The notes: generated by a model not told the origin, from the letters alone. Numbered from the stretch's first letter, positions 52,339 to 64,000 are shown. The stretch: DNA of 64,000 nt from Nocardia cyriacigeorgica (GCF_010868145.1 NZ_JAAGUY010000013.1:1-64000), one strand, 5' to 3'. Made by a program: numbers and translations.

Positions 52339-53694
52339 ATGACCGACGGATTGTTCGATGTGCCTGGTGCGGGACCGCCGGGAAGCGGCGCACTCGACAC
52401 CGACGTCGCCTTCCGTGGCCCCGGCGCGGCGGCCCCGTTGGCAGTGCGGATGCGCCCGGCGACGCTGGACGAGGTCGTCGGCCAGCAGCATCTGCTCGGC
52501 TCGGGTTCACCACTGCGCAGGCTGATCGAGGGCTCCGGAGCGGCGTCGGTGCTGTTGTACGGGCCGCCGGGTACCGGAAAGACCACACTGGCCTCGCTGA
52601 TCTCCCAGGCGACCGGGCGGCGATTCGAGGCGTTGTCGGCGCTGTCGGCGGGCGTCAAGGAGGTGCGCGCGGTCATCGACATCGCGCGCAGGCGGTTGAC
52701 CGCCGGTGAACAGACGGTGCTGTTCATCGACGAGGTGCACCGGTTCTCCAAGACCCAGCAGGATGCGCTACTCGCCGCGGTGGAGAACCGGATCGTGCTG
52801 CTGGTCGGCGCCACCACCGAGAACCCGTCGTTCTCGGTGGTCTCCCCGCTGTTGTCGCGGTCGCTGGTGCTGCAGTTGCGTTCGTTGACCGAGGACGACA
52901 TCCGCACCGTGCTGCGCCGCGCCATCGCCGACCCACGTGGGCTCGGCGAGCAGTTCACCGTGACCGATGCCGCGCTCGACCACATCGTGCGTATCGCAGG
53001 TGGCGATGCCAGGCGCGCGCTCACCGCGCTGGAGGCATCGGCGGAATCCTCGCTCGACGGCAGCGTCGATGTCGATCTGGTAGAAGCCAGTGTCGACAAG
53101 GCCGCGGTCCGCTACGACCGGGCCGGCGATCAGCATTACGACGTCATCAGCGCGTTCATCAAATCCATTCGCGGTTCCGACGTCGACGCCGCCCTGCACT
53201 ACCTGGCCAGGATGTTGAATGCGGGGGAGGACCCGCGCTTCATCGCGCGCAGGCTGATGATCCACGCCAGCGAAGACATCGGCATGGCCGATCCCACGGC
53301 GCTGCAAACCGCCACCGCCGCCGCGCAGGTCGTCCAGCTGGTCGGCCTGCCGGAGGGCAAGCTCGCGCTGGCGCAGGCCACCATCCATCTGGCCACCGCG
53401 CCGAAATCCGGTGCGGTGGTCGCGGCGATCGGGGCCGCGATGGCCGATGTCGCGGCGGGCAAGGCCGGTGCGGTCCCGCCGCATTTGCGCGACGGCCACT
53501 ATGCGGGTGCGGCGAAGCTGGGCAATGCGCAGGGCTATCGCTATCCGCATGACGATCCGGGCGGTGTGCTGACCCAGCAGTATCCGCCCGACGAACTCGT
53601 CGGCGTCGACTACTACCAGCCGACCGACCACGGTCACGAACGCGCGGTCGGCCCTCGGGTGGACAAGTTGCGTCGCATCGTGCGCGGCGAGTGA
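52339..53694 (+). CDS. rarA: Replication-associated recombination ATPase RarA (MgsA)
   Basis: This encodes 451 residues from ATG 52339. It is a clamp-loader-like AAA+ ATPase acting at stalled forks. Walker A is GPPGTGKTT and Walker B FIDEVHRFSKTQQD; GATTENPSFSVVSPLLSR holds sensor 1 and the arginine finger. The C-terminal tetramerisation part has HYDVISAFIKSIRGSD, RRLMIHASEDIGMADP and LPEGKLALAQATIHLATAPKS. Length is normal, and it lies 79 nt before alaS. Confidence 0.95.
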   Translation: MTDGLFDVPGAGPPGSGALDTDVAFRGPGAAAPLAVRMRPATLDEVVGQQHLLGSGSPLRRLIEGSGAASVLLYGPPGTGKTTLASLISQATGRRFEALSALSAGVKEVRAVIDIARRRLTAGEQTVLFIDEVHRFSKTQQDALLAAVENRIVLLVGATTENPSFSVVSPLLSRSLVLQLRSLTEDDIRTVLRRAIADPRGLGEQFTVTDAALDHIVRIAGGDARRALTALEASAESSLDGSVDVDLVEASVDKAAVRYDRAGDQHYDVISAFIKSIRGSDVDAALHYLARMLNAGEDPRFIARRLMIHASEDIGMADPTALQTATAAAQVVQLVGLPEGKLALAQATIHLATAPKSGAVVAAIGAAMADVAAGKAGAVPPHLRDGHYAGAAKLGNAQGYRYPHDDPGGVLTQQYPPDELVGVDYYQPTDHGHERAVGPRVDKLRRIVRGE

Positions 53695-53773
53695 CACCTG
53701 CCGCGCACGGGTGTGACGCACACGGTCGACTCGATGAAAAACCGGGTGCACCGCACCGGTAGGCTGGATATTT

Positions 53774-56439
<2,666 letters not shown>

Positions 56440-56440
<1 letters not shown>

Positions 56441-56997
56441 TGGCTGAATCCGCGAGCACCGAACATCGGGGCGACCGGCCGGATCCGGCCACCGACCCGG
56501 GACGGGGCAGGCGCATCGCCATCGACGTCGGCAGCGTGCGTATCGGGGTCGCCTCGAGCGACCCTGATGGCGTGCTCGCCACCCCGGTGGAAACCGTGCC
56601 GAGAGCCAAACCGAATCCGCGCGCGGCCGGGCAAGGCCCCGACATCGCCAGGATTGCCGAAATTGTGCAGGAATACGAAGCCGTCGAAATAGTTGTCGGC
56701 TTGCCGCGCACGTTACGCGGGGAAAAAGGGACAGCCGCTACGCTGGCAATCGCATTCGCCGATCGTTTGCGGCCTGTTGTCGCCCCGGTGCCTATACGGC
56801 TTTCCGACGAACGTTTGACTACGGTGTCAGCTGCACGTGCATTGCGGGACAGCGGAGTTCGCGCACGCGGCCAGCGGCAGGTGATCGACCAAGCGGCTGC
56901 CGTGTCGATCCTGCAGGGATGGTTGGACGAACGGAGTTCGGTGTTGAAGTCGGTCGAAGAAGCGGAACGTCGCGTGTCGTCCGGAGACGATGCATGA
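56440..56997 (+). CDS. ruvX: Holliday junction resolvase-like / pre-16S rRNA nuclease YqgF
   Basis: This encodes 185 residues. The RNase H-fold motifs are IAIDVGSVRIGVASSD (25-40), EIVVGLPRTLRGEKG and RLSDERLTTVSAARAL, with RQVIDQAAAVSILQGWL near the end. The first 24 residues are a polar extension. YqgF matures the 5' end of 16S rRNA in E. coli. It starts on the last base of the alaS stop and overlaps mltG by 4 nt. Confidence 0.95.
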
Positions 56998-58508
56998 CCG
57001 ATCGGTGGGCGCGGGCCGAGGAACGCTACCGTCAGCGGGAAGCCGACCGGCGCTACCGCCGGGACGATCAGGCGTGGGAGCGGGATAGTCGCGCGGGCGC
57101 GGACGGCGCGGGTAGCGCGACCGACGACGAGTGGGACTACCTCGAAGACGACGACACCACCGTCATTCCCCGGTACGTCGACGACGAGTTCGACGAACCC
57201 GAGCCCGAACCGGCACCGGCCCGGCGTGCCTCCTCGGCACGCATGAAGAGCGGTCAGCGCACCCGGCCGCGCTCGGAAGCGGCCGAATCGCGGCGCGGCG
57301 GGCGGCAACGTCCCGGATCACGCGGCAAGCGTACCCGGGTCGCCTCACGCAAGGCCGCCGAACGCAAACGTCGCCGCCGGTCCATGCTGCTCATTGCGGG
57401 CGTATTCGCGGTGCTCTTCATCGGAGCCGCCGGGTTCGCCGGCATGAAGCTCATGGACGGCTACGCCCCCGCCGAGGATTTCGCTGGTCCGGCGGGACCA
57501 CCGGTGATCGTGCGAGTGCACGAGGGCGAGACCGCGTTGCAGATCGCCGACTCGATGGCGGACAAGGGTGTCGTCGCCAGCAGCGCCGCCTTCTACGAGG
57601 CCGCCGTGCGGAATACGAACATGAATTCGGTGCAGCCCGGGTATTACGCGATCCCGAGTCGCAGCCCGGCCGCCGACGCGGTGACGGCGCTGGTGAAGCC
57701 GGAGTCGCGCGTCGGCAATCTGGTCATCTCCGAAGGCAGGCAGCTGCACGACCAACACGATGTGAACACCGGCGCACGCCATGAAGGCATCTACACCAAG
57801 ATCTCCGAGGCCAGCTGCGTCGGTGCCGAACCCGAGCGCAAGTGCGTCACCTACGAGCAGCTGGCGGCCGCGGGTGCCGGTATGGATCTGGCTGCGCTCG
57901 GCGTGCCGGAATGGGCGATGGAGTCGGTGCGCCAGGTCCCCGACCGTGCACGTCAGCTCGAAGGCCTGATCGCCGCGGGAAGCTTGGATTTCGATCCGAG
58001 CGGAACACCGGATCAAATTCTGAAGGAACTCGTCAGCGCGAGCGCCGCACTCTACGAATCCACCGGTCTGCTGCAGTCCGGCGGTGAGACCGGCCTGACG
58101 CCCTACGAGTCGCTGATCGCTGCCTCGCTGGTCGAACGTGAAGCGCTGCCGCAGGACATGGGCAAGGTCGCGCGAGTGATCGTGAACCGGCTGAAGGTCG
58201 ATCAGCCACTGCAATTCGACTCCACCGTGAACTACTCCCTCGACACCACCGAGCTCGCCACCACCGACTCCGACCGGGCGCGGGTCACACCGTGGAACAC
58301 CTACGCCATGTCCGGGCTGCCCGCCACACCCATTTCCTCGCCGTCGGCGGAGGCGTTGCGCGCGGTGGAACAGCCCGAACCCGGGCCGTGGCTGTACTTC
58401 GTGACGATCGATCAGCAGGGCACCACCTTGTTCACGCAGAGCTATTCGGAACATCTGCGCAATATCGACCGCGCCATGGAAAGCGGGATCCTCGACAGTG
58501 GGCGCTGA
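56994..58508 (+). CDS. mltG: Endolytic murein transglycosylase MltG (YceG-like)
   Basis: This encodes 504 residues from ATG 56994. About 130 highly charged cytoplasmic residues precede a transmembrane helix (about 131-152), a LysM-like segment and the YceG domain. The catalytic glutamate is E381 in SLVEREALPQD; VNRLKVDQPLQFDSTVNYSL and NTYAMSGLPATPISSPS are conserved. It cuts nascent glycan strands. The long N-terminal extension is typical of actinobacteria. It overlaps aroE by 11 nt. Confidence 0.95.
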   Translation: MTDRWARAEERYRQREADRRYRRDDQAWERDSRAGADGAGSATDDEWDYLEDDDTTVIPRYVDDEFDEPEPEPAPARRASSARMKSGQRTRPRSEAAESRRGGRQRPGSRGKRTRVASRKAAERKRRRRSMLLIAGVFAVLFIGAAGFAGMKLMDGYAPAEDFAGPAGPPVIVRVHEGETALQIADSMADKGVVASSAAFYEAAVRNTNMNSVQPGYYAIPSRSPAADAVTALVKPESRVGNLVISEGRQLHDQHDVNTGARHEGIYTKISEASCVGAEPERKCVTYEQLAAAGAGMDLAALGVPEWAMESVRQVPDRARQLEGLIAAGSLDFDPSGTPDQILKELVSASAALYESTGLLQSGGETGLTPYESLIAASLVEREALPQDMGKVARVIVNRLKVDQPLQFDSTVNYSLDTTELATTDSDRARVTPWNTYAMSGLPATPISSPSAEALRAVEQPEPGPWLYFVTIDQQGTTLFTQSYSEHLRNIDRAMESGILDSGR

Positions 58509-59331
58509 GTTCTCCAGCGCCGAGGTGCGCAAGGCCGCGGTGCTCGGTAGCCCGATCGCGCATTCGCGGTCGCCGCAACTGCATCTGGCGGCGTATCGGG
58601 CGCTCGGGTTGCCGTGGACCTACGAGCGCATCGAATGCACGGCCGAGCACCTACCGGGCCTGGTCGACGGACTCGGCCCCGAATGGGTGGGGCTGTCGGT
58701 CACGATGCCGGGCAAGGAGGCCGCGCTGGCGTACGCGACCGAGCGCACCGAGCGCGCGGAACTGGTCGGCTCGGCCAATACCCTGGTCCGTATCGACGGC
58801 GGCTGGCGTGCCGACTGCACCGATGTCGACGGCGTCCTCGGGGCGCTACGCGGCGGTGGCGTCGACTCGCTGTCGGAAGCGCTGGTGCTCGGTGCGGGCG
58901 GCACGGCACGTCCGGCGCTACTCGCCCTTGCCGAGCTGGGTGCCGAGGCAGTGACGATCGTGGCCCGCGATGCCGGGAGAGCCTCGAGTGCGGTGGATCT
59001 CGCGCATCGGCTGGGACTGAAGGCCACCGTGATCGGCTTCGACCCCGGCGCGGTGGGTGGTGCCGCCGCGCGGTCGGGCGCCGCGGTGAGTACCGTCCCG
59101 CCGTCGGCCGCGAGCGCCGTGGCCGATGCGGTCGCCGCCGCACCGGTGGTGCTCGACGCGATCTACAACCCGTGGCCGACCCCGCTGGCCGAGGCCGTGG
59201 CCCGCGCGGGCCACATCGTGGTCAGCGGACTCGACATGCTGATCAACCAGGCCTACGGGCAGGTCGAACAGTTCACCGGGCGCCCGGCCCCGCGCGCGGA
59301 AATGGCCGCGGCGCTCGACCCGATTCGCTGA
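58498..59331 (+). CDS. aroE: Shikimate dehydrogenase
   Basis: This encodes 277 residues from GTG 58498. It reduces 3-dehydroshikimate with NADPH in the shikimate pathway. The substrate-binding segment is GSPIAHSRSPQLH, with catalytic lysine K73 in TMPGKEA; nucleotide binding is by LGAGGTARPAL (about 128-138), with the C-terminal SGLDMLINQAYGQVEQFTG. It is the last gene of the alaS-ruvX-mltG-aroE run. Only 7 nt separate it from the convergent trpB. Confidence 0.96.
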   Translation: MGAEFSSAEVRKAAVLGSPIAHSRSPQLHLAAYRALGLPWTYERIECTAEHLPGLVDGLGPEWVGLSVTMPGKEAALAYATERTERAELVGSANTLVRIDGGWRADCTDVDGVLGALRGGGVDSLSEALVLGAGGTARPALLALAELGAEAVTIVARDAGRASSAVDLAHRLGLKATVIGFDPGAVGGAAARSGAAVSTVPPSAASAVADAVAAAPVVLDAIYNPWPTPLAEAVARAGHIVVSGLDMLINQAYGQVEQFTGRPAPRAEMAAALDPIR

Positions 59332-59338
59332 ACCGTCC

Positions 59339-60598
59339 TCAGCGGCCCACACCGAGCCGTTCGGACGCGATAGCCAGGTCTTTGTCGCCGGTTCCCGACA
59401 GGCACAGCACGACCAGCGCGCCCGGCGCCAGCTCGTCACGCTCGGCGCGCTCCATCAGGTGACCAACGGCATGCGCGGATTCGAGGGCCGCGAGCACGCC
59501 CTCCGTATGGCTGAGCGCCTTCAGGCCACGCAGTGCGTCGGCATCGGTGGCGGTACGGACGCTCGCCCGGCCGGCATCGCGCAGGTAGCTGAGTTCGGGG
59601 CCGACGCCGGGATAGTCGAGACCGGCGGCGATGCTGTGAGTGCGAATGATCTGGCCGTCTGTGTCCTGCAACAGATAGCTGAACGTGCCGTCCATCTCGC
59701 CGCGGCTGCCCGCAGTCAAGGTGGCGGCGTGCTCGCCGCTGGACACGCCACGTCCCGCCGCCTCGACGCCGACCAGTTCCACCTCGGGATCGGCCGCGAA
59801 CGGATGAAACAGCCCGAGGGCATTGCTGCCACCACCGACACAGGCCAGCACGAGGTCGGGCAGCCTGCCTTCGGCCCGAAGGATGTCCGCGCGAGTTTCG
59901 GCGCCGATCACCGTCTGGAAATCCCGTACTATGCGCGGGTAGGGCGCGGGACCGACCACGGTACCGAGCAGCAAATGGGTGCTGGGGAGACTGGTCACCC
60001 ACTCGCGGACCGACGCGCTGATGGCGTCCTTGACCCGGCGGCTGCCGGTCTCGACGGCCCGCACCTCGGCGCCGAGCAGCGTCATCCGGGCCACCGTGGC
60101 GGGCTGGCGGCGGATATCCTCGCCGCCCATGTAGATCACGCACTCCAGGCCGAGCATCGAGCACACGGTGGCCACCGCGACGCCGTGCTGCCCTGCGCCC
60201 GTCTCGGCCACGATCCTCGTCTTGCCCATGCGGGCCGCCAGTAGTGCCTGTCCCACCGCGTTGTTGATCTTGTGCGAGCCGGTGTGCGCCATATCCTCGC
60301 GTTTGAGATACACCGTCAGCCCCGGCACGCCGAGGCTCGCGGCGAAGCGGGGGACTTGATGCAATCGCGTCGGGCGTCCCACCCGCTCGTGTAGCAAGGT
60401 GGCGAGCCGGTCGGTGAACGCGGGATCGGAGCGTGCGGCCTTATACTCCTGCTCTAGTGCGAGCAGCGCAGGCATGAGGCCTTCGGGAACATAGCGTCCG
60501 CCAAAGGCGCCGAATCGGCCGTTCTCATCCGGATACTCGCCGTGTCGATAGATCGGCTCCACACCGAGATCGAGAACCATCCGCGTCTTCGCCTCCAT
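59339..60598 (-). CDS. trpB: Stand-alone tryptophan synthase beta chain
   Basis: This encodes 419 residues. It is a PLP enzyme joining indole and serine. The PLP lysine is K110 in HTGSHKINNA; ETGAGQHGVAVATV, VGGGSNALGLFHPF and GEMDGTFSYLLQD match TrpB of the ordinary (TrpB1) type rather than TrpB2. No trpA or other trp gene is next to it, so it is either the sole trpB placed away from the operon or an extra copy that salvages indole. No attenuator is evident in the 150 nt upstream. Confidence 0.93.
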   Translation of the reverse strand: MEAKTRMVLDLGVEPIYRHGEYPDENGRFGAFGGRYVPEGLMPALLALEQEYKAARSDPAFTDRLATLLHERVGRPTRLHQVPRFAASLGVPGLTVYLKREDMAHTGSHKINNAVGQALLAARMGKTRIVAETGAGQHGVAVATVCSMLGLECVIYMGGEDIRRQPATVARMTLLGAEVRAVETGSRRVKDAISASVREWVTSLPSTHLLLGTVVGPAPYPRIVRDFQTVIGAETRADILRAEGRLPDLVLACVGGGSNALGLFHPFAADPEVELVGVEAAGRGVSSGEHAATLTAGSRGEMDGTFSYLLQDTDGQIIRTHSIAAGLDYPGVGPELSYLRDAGRASVRTATDADALRGLKALSHTEGVLAALESAHAVGHLMERAERDELAPGALVVLCLSGTGDKDLAIASERLGVGR

Positions 60599-60748
60599 CG
60601 TCGAGAACCGACCAAAAAGTCTTTACCAGTGGTGCGACTGCTTCGCCACGGCTGGGAAACGCCGCAGTGAACTGGCGGTGATGGCCGCTGACGGCGACGC
60701 GAGCAACTCTGTAACGGGTTCTAGTTTTGCGCGGAGGGGTTGAGGGTT

Positions 60749-61231
60749 ATGGTGTTCGGCATGACAGCTTGGGTGTTGCGGGCCACAGTGCTCGGTGCGC
60801 TGGTCGTAGCCCTGCGGGTCCTGCTGGGGTTCGGCATGGTGAACTGGCCGACGCAGGGCGCGTGGATGCGGCTGCTCTGCTTGGTGGTGATCATCGGCGC
60901 GGTGGCCGGATGGGGCTTCCTCGACGGTCGCCGTGACCGGGCCGCTCACTCCGAGGGCGAAGGCAGCTCCGATCTGACGATCCTGTGGCTGAAGGCCGCG
61001 GTAGCAGGCGGTCTTGGCAGCGGTCTGGTGTCGTCGATCCTGGACATGGTGCCCAACGTCGACCTCGGCGACAACGGCCTGCTGTTCGAAATGACCGCGG
61101 GCGCGTCGTTCATCGTCCTGCTGATCTTCATCCCGGCCTTGGCCGGTATCGCGATCGGGCGCCGGGCTGCCGGACGCAAGAACGGTGCGGCTCCGGCCGG
61201 GTCCCACCAGCCGATAGCCGCCGCGTCCTGA
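60749..61231 (+). CDS. Small four-helix membrane protein (B-4DMT-like)
   Basis: This encodes 160 residues from ATG 60749; ATG 60761 (MTAWVLRATVLG) is how many relatives begin. Four hydrophobic segments (about 8-28, 34-54, 75-98 and 108-135) fit the actinobacterial B-4DMT family often found beside the aro genes. The charged linker FLDGRRDRAAHSEGEGSSD divides two halves. Transport is predicted from family name only. Confidence 0.8.
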   Translation: MVFGMTAWVLRATVLGALVVALRVLLGFGMVNWPTQGAWMRLLCLVVIIGAVAGWGFLDGRRDRAAHSEGEGSSDLTILWLKAAVAGGLGSGLVSSILDMVPNVDLGDNGLLFEMTAGASFIVLLIFIPALAGIAIGRRAAGRKNGAAPAGSHQPIAAAS

Positions 61232-61234
61232 ATG

Positions 61235-61262
61235 GATGCTCCCGGGCGCGCCCGGGAGCATC
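61235..61262. terminator. Perfect palindromic terminator
   Basis: GATGCTCCCGGGCG and CGCCCGGGAGCATC form a perfect 28-nt palindrome between the B-4DMT gene and the convergent aroB. Confidence 0.8.
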
Positions 61263-61265
61263 GCT

Positions 61266-62390
61266 CTACAGCAGGATTGCGCCGCCCGCGCCCGGTTCGG
61301 CGTCACGGGCGATCGCCGAGTACGCAGCGGCGAGCAGCGTGGGATCGGGTCCTTCGAGGCGGCCGGGCTTGGCCAGACCGTCGAGGACCACGAAACGCAG
61401 GACGCCGGAACGGGTCTTCTTATCGGTCTGCATCGACTCGAGCAACTGCGGAAGGGCGTCCGCATCGTAGGTGGTGGGCAGGCCGACGCTGTCCAGGACC
61501 GTGCGGTGCCGGTCGGCGGTGGCGTCGTCGAGTCGCCCGGCCAGACGGCCGAGTTCGGCGGCGAACACCAGGCCCACCGAGACGGCGGCGCCGTGACGCC
61601 AGCGGTACCGTTCCCTGCGCTCGATCGCGTGGCCGAGAGTGTGTCCGTAGTTGAGGATTTCGCGCAGCGCCGCCTCCTTGAGATCGGCGGCCACCACCTC
61701 CGCCTTGACCGCGATCGCGCGGCGGATCAGTTCCGGCAGCACCTCGCCGGTGGGGTCGAGCGCGGCCTTCGGATCGGCTTCGATCAGCTCCAGGATCACC
61801 GGATCGGCGATGAAACCGGCCTTGATGATCTCGGCCATGCCCGCGACGATTTCGTTGTGCGGCACCGTTTCCAGAGTGGCCAGATCGACGAGGACCGCGG
61901 CAGGCTCGTGGAAGCAGCCGACCAGGTTCTTGCCTGCTTCGGTGTTGATGCCGGTCTTTCCGCCGACGGCGGCATCCACCATGGCGAGCAGGGTGGTCGG
62001 CACATGCACGATCTTCACCCCGCGCATCCAGGTGGCGGCCACGAACCCGGCGAGGTCGGTGGCGGCGCCGCCACCGAGACTGACGACGACGTCGTTGCGG
62101 GTCAGCCCGATCCGGCCGAGCACTTCCCAGCAGAAACCGGCCACGGCCAGTTCTTTACCGGCTTCGGCGTCGGGGATCTCGATGCGGTGTGCGTCGATCC
62201 CGGTGTCGGCCAGCGCCTTACGCACCACCTCGGCCGTTTCGGCCAGCGGCGGCTGATGGAAGATCGCGACCGTGCGCACGCCGGAACCACTGCCGGTGAC
62301 CGACTCGACGAGCTCGCCGAGCAAACCGCGGCCGATGATCACCGGATACGGGTCGGCGGTGCGGACCTGGATGCGACTCGGCTCTGTCAC
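61266..62390 (-). CDS. aroB: 3-dehydroquinate synthase
   Basis: This encodes 374 residues from GTG 62390, overlapping aroK by 4 nt. It converts DAHP to 3-dehydroquinate using NAD and a divalent metal. VVSLGGGAATDLAGFVAATWMRG and PTTLLAMVDAAVGGKTGIN are the NAD/substrate motifs; GYIHxLGHAIE-type ligands appear as LNYGHTLGHAIE and WRHGAAVSVGLVFA. Length is normal. It is the third visible gene of aroC-aroK-aroB. Confidence 0.97.
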   Translation of the reverse strand: MTEPSRIQVRTADPYPVIIGRGLLGELVESVTGSGSGVRTVAIFHQPPLAETAEVVRKALADTGIDAHRIEIPDAEAGKELAVAGFCWEVLGRIGLTRNDVVVSLGGGAATDLAGFVAATWMRGVKIVHVPTTLLAMVDAAVGGKTGINTEAGKNLVGCFHEPAAVLVDLATLETVPHNEIVAGMAEIIKAGFIADPVILELIEADPKAALDPTGEVLPELIRRAIAVKAEVVAADLKEAALREILNYGHTLGHAIERRERYRWRHGAAVSVGLVFAAELGRLAGRLDDATADRHRTVLDSVGLPTTYDADALPQLLESMQTDKKTRSGVLRFVVLDGLAKPGRLEGPDPTLLAAAYSAIARDAEPGAGGAILL

Positions 62391-63271
62391 GTGCTCTGCT
62401 CCGATTCTGTGCGTTCTTGTTGTGTGCGTGCGCGTGCGCGAGCCCGGCGAGCCCTGGCGCGGCGTGATCGACCGCTCGAGGAGGTGTTCGCGGCGGTTGC
62501 GTTCTGGCCGGTGGCAGCCGTGCCCGACTGCCCGGTAGTGGTGCCGGACTGCCCGGTGGTGACCGTGCCGGACTGCTCGGTTGTCCCGTTCTGTCCGTTT
62601 GCGGCTGCCTGCGCGGCTTTGCGGGCCGCTGCCCGTGCTCGAGATCGGCGGCGGGCCCTGGATCTGCTGCTGCCCTGCGGTGTGGTGGCGCGCGGCACCC
62701 GGTTCTGTGGCTCCGCGGTGTCGGCTGCGGCCGGTCGCACCGATTCCAGCGCCAGCTTGCCAAGGATCATCTTCACCACTCGGCCGGGGCTGCGCCCATC
62801 GGTGCGCACCCGAACGGTCGCGACCTCCCGATAGAGCGGACGGCGGCGGCGCATCAGCTCGCGGTATTTGGCGCCGGGATCGGTACCGTTGAGCAGTGGA
62901 CGGGCATTGCTCGTCCCGGTGCGCCGAAGTCCTTCGGCCACACTGATTTCCAGGTACACCACGGTGCGGTCGCGCAGCAGGGCCCTTGTGTTCTCCGAGA
63001 GCACCGCGCCGCCACCGAGCGACACCACGCCCGGTTCGTCGAGAATCGCGCGGCGAACCACCCGCTCCTCGATCTTGCGGAACTCCTCCTCGCCGTCGGT
63101 GGCGAAGATGTCTGCGATGCTGCGCCCGGTCTCGCGTTCGATCCCTGCGTCGGTGTCGTACAACTCGACCCCGAGTTCGCGGGCGAGCTTGCGGCCGATC
63201 GTCGATTTACCTGCCCCGGGAGGTCCGACCAGCACCACGCGCGGAGCGCGCGGGTCGGCCTGGGAGATCAT
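62387..63271 (-). CDS. aroK: Shikimate kinase with long basic C-terminal tail
   Basis: This encodes 294 residues from ATG 63271. The kinase domain (about 10-175) has Walker A GPPGAGKSTIG, DTDAGIE, GEEEFRKIEERV, LGGGAVL and the lid RPLLNG. After about residue 180 comes an about 115-residue tail: arginine-rich (SSRSRARRRSRARAAARKAA), then a TGQSGT-type repeat run, then arginine-rich again. A normal shikimate kinase is about 170-180 residues. The frame is open upstream within aroC; ATG 63271 is chosen by its ATGA overlap. Confidence 0.95.
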   Translation of the reverse strand: MISQADPRAPRVVLVGPPGAGKSTIGRKLARELGVELYDTDAGIERETGRSIADIFATDGEEEFRKIEERVVRRAILDEPGVVSLGGGAVLSENTRALLRDRTVVYLEISVAEGLRRTGTSNARPLLNGTDPGAKYRELMRRRRPLYREVATVRVRTDGRSPGRVVKMILGKLALESVRPAAADTAEPQNRVPRATTPQGSSRSRARRRSRARAAARKAAQAAANGQNGTTEQSGTVTTGQSGTTTGQSGTAATGQNATAANTSSSGRSRRARARRARARARTQQERTESEQST

Positions 63272-64000
63272 CGCGCCCGACTGTCCGCGTCGGTCGGCGC
63301 CACATGCGGACGGGAGCTGATGCGCTTGACGTAGCTGGTGACGTTGTCGGTGATCTCGGCAATCGAATCGCCGCCGAACTTCTCCAGCGCCGCCTGCGCG
63401 ATCACCAGCGCCACCATCGATTCGGCAACCACACCCGCGGCGGGTACCGCGCACACATCGGAGCGCTGATGGATCGCCACAGCCTCCTCGCCGCTGCTCA
63501 TGTCGACCGTCGACAGCGCACGCGGCACCGTGGAGATCGGCTTCATCGCAGCACGCACCCGCAGTGCTTCGCCGTTGGTCATACCGCCCTCGAGGCCTCC
63601 GGCGTGGTTGGTCGAGCGCAGCACACCGTCGGGGCCGGGCCGCATCTCGTCGTGCGCTTGGCTGCCGCGGCGCCGCGCGGTCTCGAAACCGTCGCCCACC
63701 TCGACGCCCTTGATCGCCTGGATGCCCATGAGCGCGGCAGCCAATCGGGAGTCGAGCCGGTTCTCGCCGCTGGTGAACGAGCCGAGGCCGACTGGAAGGC
63801 CCTCAACGACCACCTCGACCACACCACCGAGAGTGTCGCCGTCCTTTTTGGCTGCCTCGATCTCGGCGATCATGGCCGCTTCGGCGTCGGCGTCGAAGGC
63901 GCGCACCGGGCTGGCGTCGATCGCGTCCAGATCGGCCGCGGTCGGGGTGTGGCCGGTGGTGTTGGCAGCGGTGCCGATCGAGATCACGTGCGAGACGACC
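63268..64000 (-). CDS. aroC: Chorismate synthase (5' end outside window)
   Basis: This is partial, with about 244 C-terminal residues visible and the frame still open at 64000. It makes chorismate from EPSP with reduced FMN. Conserved parts are IQAIKGVEVGDGFETARRRGS, NHAGGLEGGMTNGE, RAAMKPISTVPRALSTVD and HQRSDVCAVPAAGVVAESMVAL. The stop overlaps the aroK start by 4 nt. The apparent methionine near 63987 is internal; the true start lies beyond the window. Confidence 0.96.
   Translation of the reverse strand, partial: VVSHVISIGTAANTTGHTPTAADLDAIDASPVRAFDADAEAAMIAEIEAAKKDGDTLGGVVEVVVEGLPVGLGSFTSGENRLDSRLAAALMGIQAIKGVEVGDGFETARRRGSQAHDEMRPGPDGVLRSTNHAGGLEGGMTNGEALRVRAAMKPISTVPRALSTVDMSSGEEAVAIHQRSDVCAVPAAGVVAESMVALVIAQAALEKFGGDSIAEITDNVTSYVKRISSRPHVAPTDADSRAR

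Overview
The window is high-GC actinobacterial chromosome, most likely Nocardia or a close member of the Mycobacteriales. The evidence is gene content: bifunctional rel, a cyclophilin/hisS pair, an Rv2578c-type radical SAM protein, fused korA plus korB, EspC-like type VII secretion substrates, and the alaS-ruvX-mltG-aroE and aroC-aroK-aroB clusters. GTG starts and 1-, 4- or 7-base stop/start overlaps are frequent. Species cannot be fixed from the sequence alone.

Region 1 (1-12969) is a CRISPR island. It has a complete type I-E operon (cas3-cse1-cse2-cas7e-cas5e-cas6e-cas1-cas2, 2194-11053) followed at once by a leader and a 30-repeat array (11094-12891). On the other side of the operon, 1-1405 holds the edge of an array in the opposite orientation, a separate four-repeat array with its own leader-like motif, and decayed repeat remnants. 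A small HTH/coiled-coil gene on the minus strand lies between these remnants and cas3.

Region 2 (13160-33021) begins with rel and a secreted cutinase-like esterase. It continues with about 15 kb of tightly coupled genes that look like a chromosomal type IV secretion apparatus. The parts are two ParA/MinD-fold proteins that have lost the P-loop lysines, two tandem VirB2-like pilin candidates, a VirB6/TrbL-like channel protein, an SCO6880-family protein, a VirB4-like ATPase, a three-domain wall hydrolase with an inactivated NlpC/P60 domain, several anchored extracytoplasmic proteins, a VirD4-like coupling ATPase and a DUF4913 protein. No relaxase, integrase or att site is visible. This is the best candidate here for an under-described system: it may export protein or DNA without conjugative mobilisation.

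Region 3 (33427-50392) is mostly core and accessory chromosome: membrane cyclophilin, hisS, malate dehydrogenase, the 2-oxoacid:ferredoxin oxidoreductase KorAB, an SOS-box-preceded radical SAM gene, an epimerase with a KstR-type operator on a probable leaderless promoter, an orphan pair of type VII secretion substrates, a zinc metallopeptidase, aspS, and a phosphotransferase-fold protein.

Region 4 (50578-64000) holds phoD, rarA, the overlapping alaS-ruvX-mltG-aroE run, a stand-alone trpB, a small membrane protein and the minus-strand aroC-aroK-aroB operon, with aroC cut by the window edge. Several convergent gene pairs are separated by strong bidirectional hairpin terminators.
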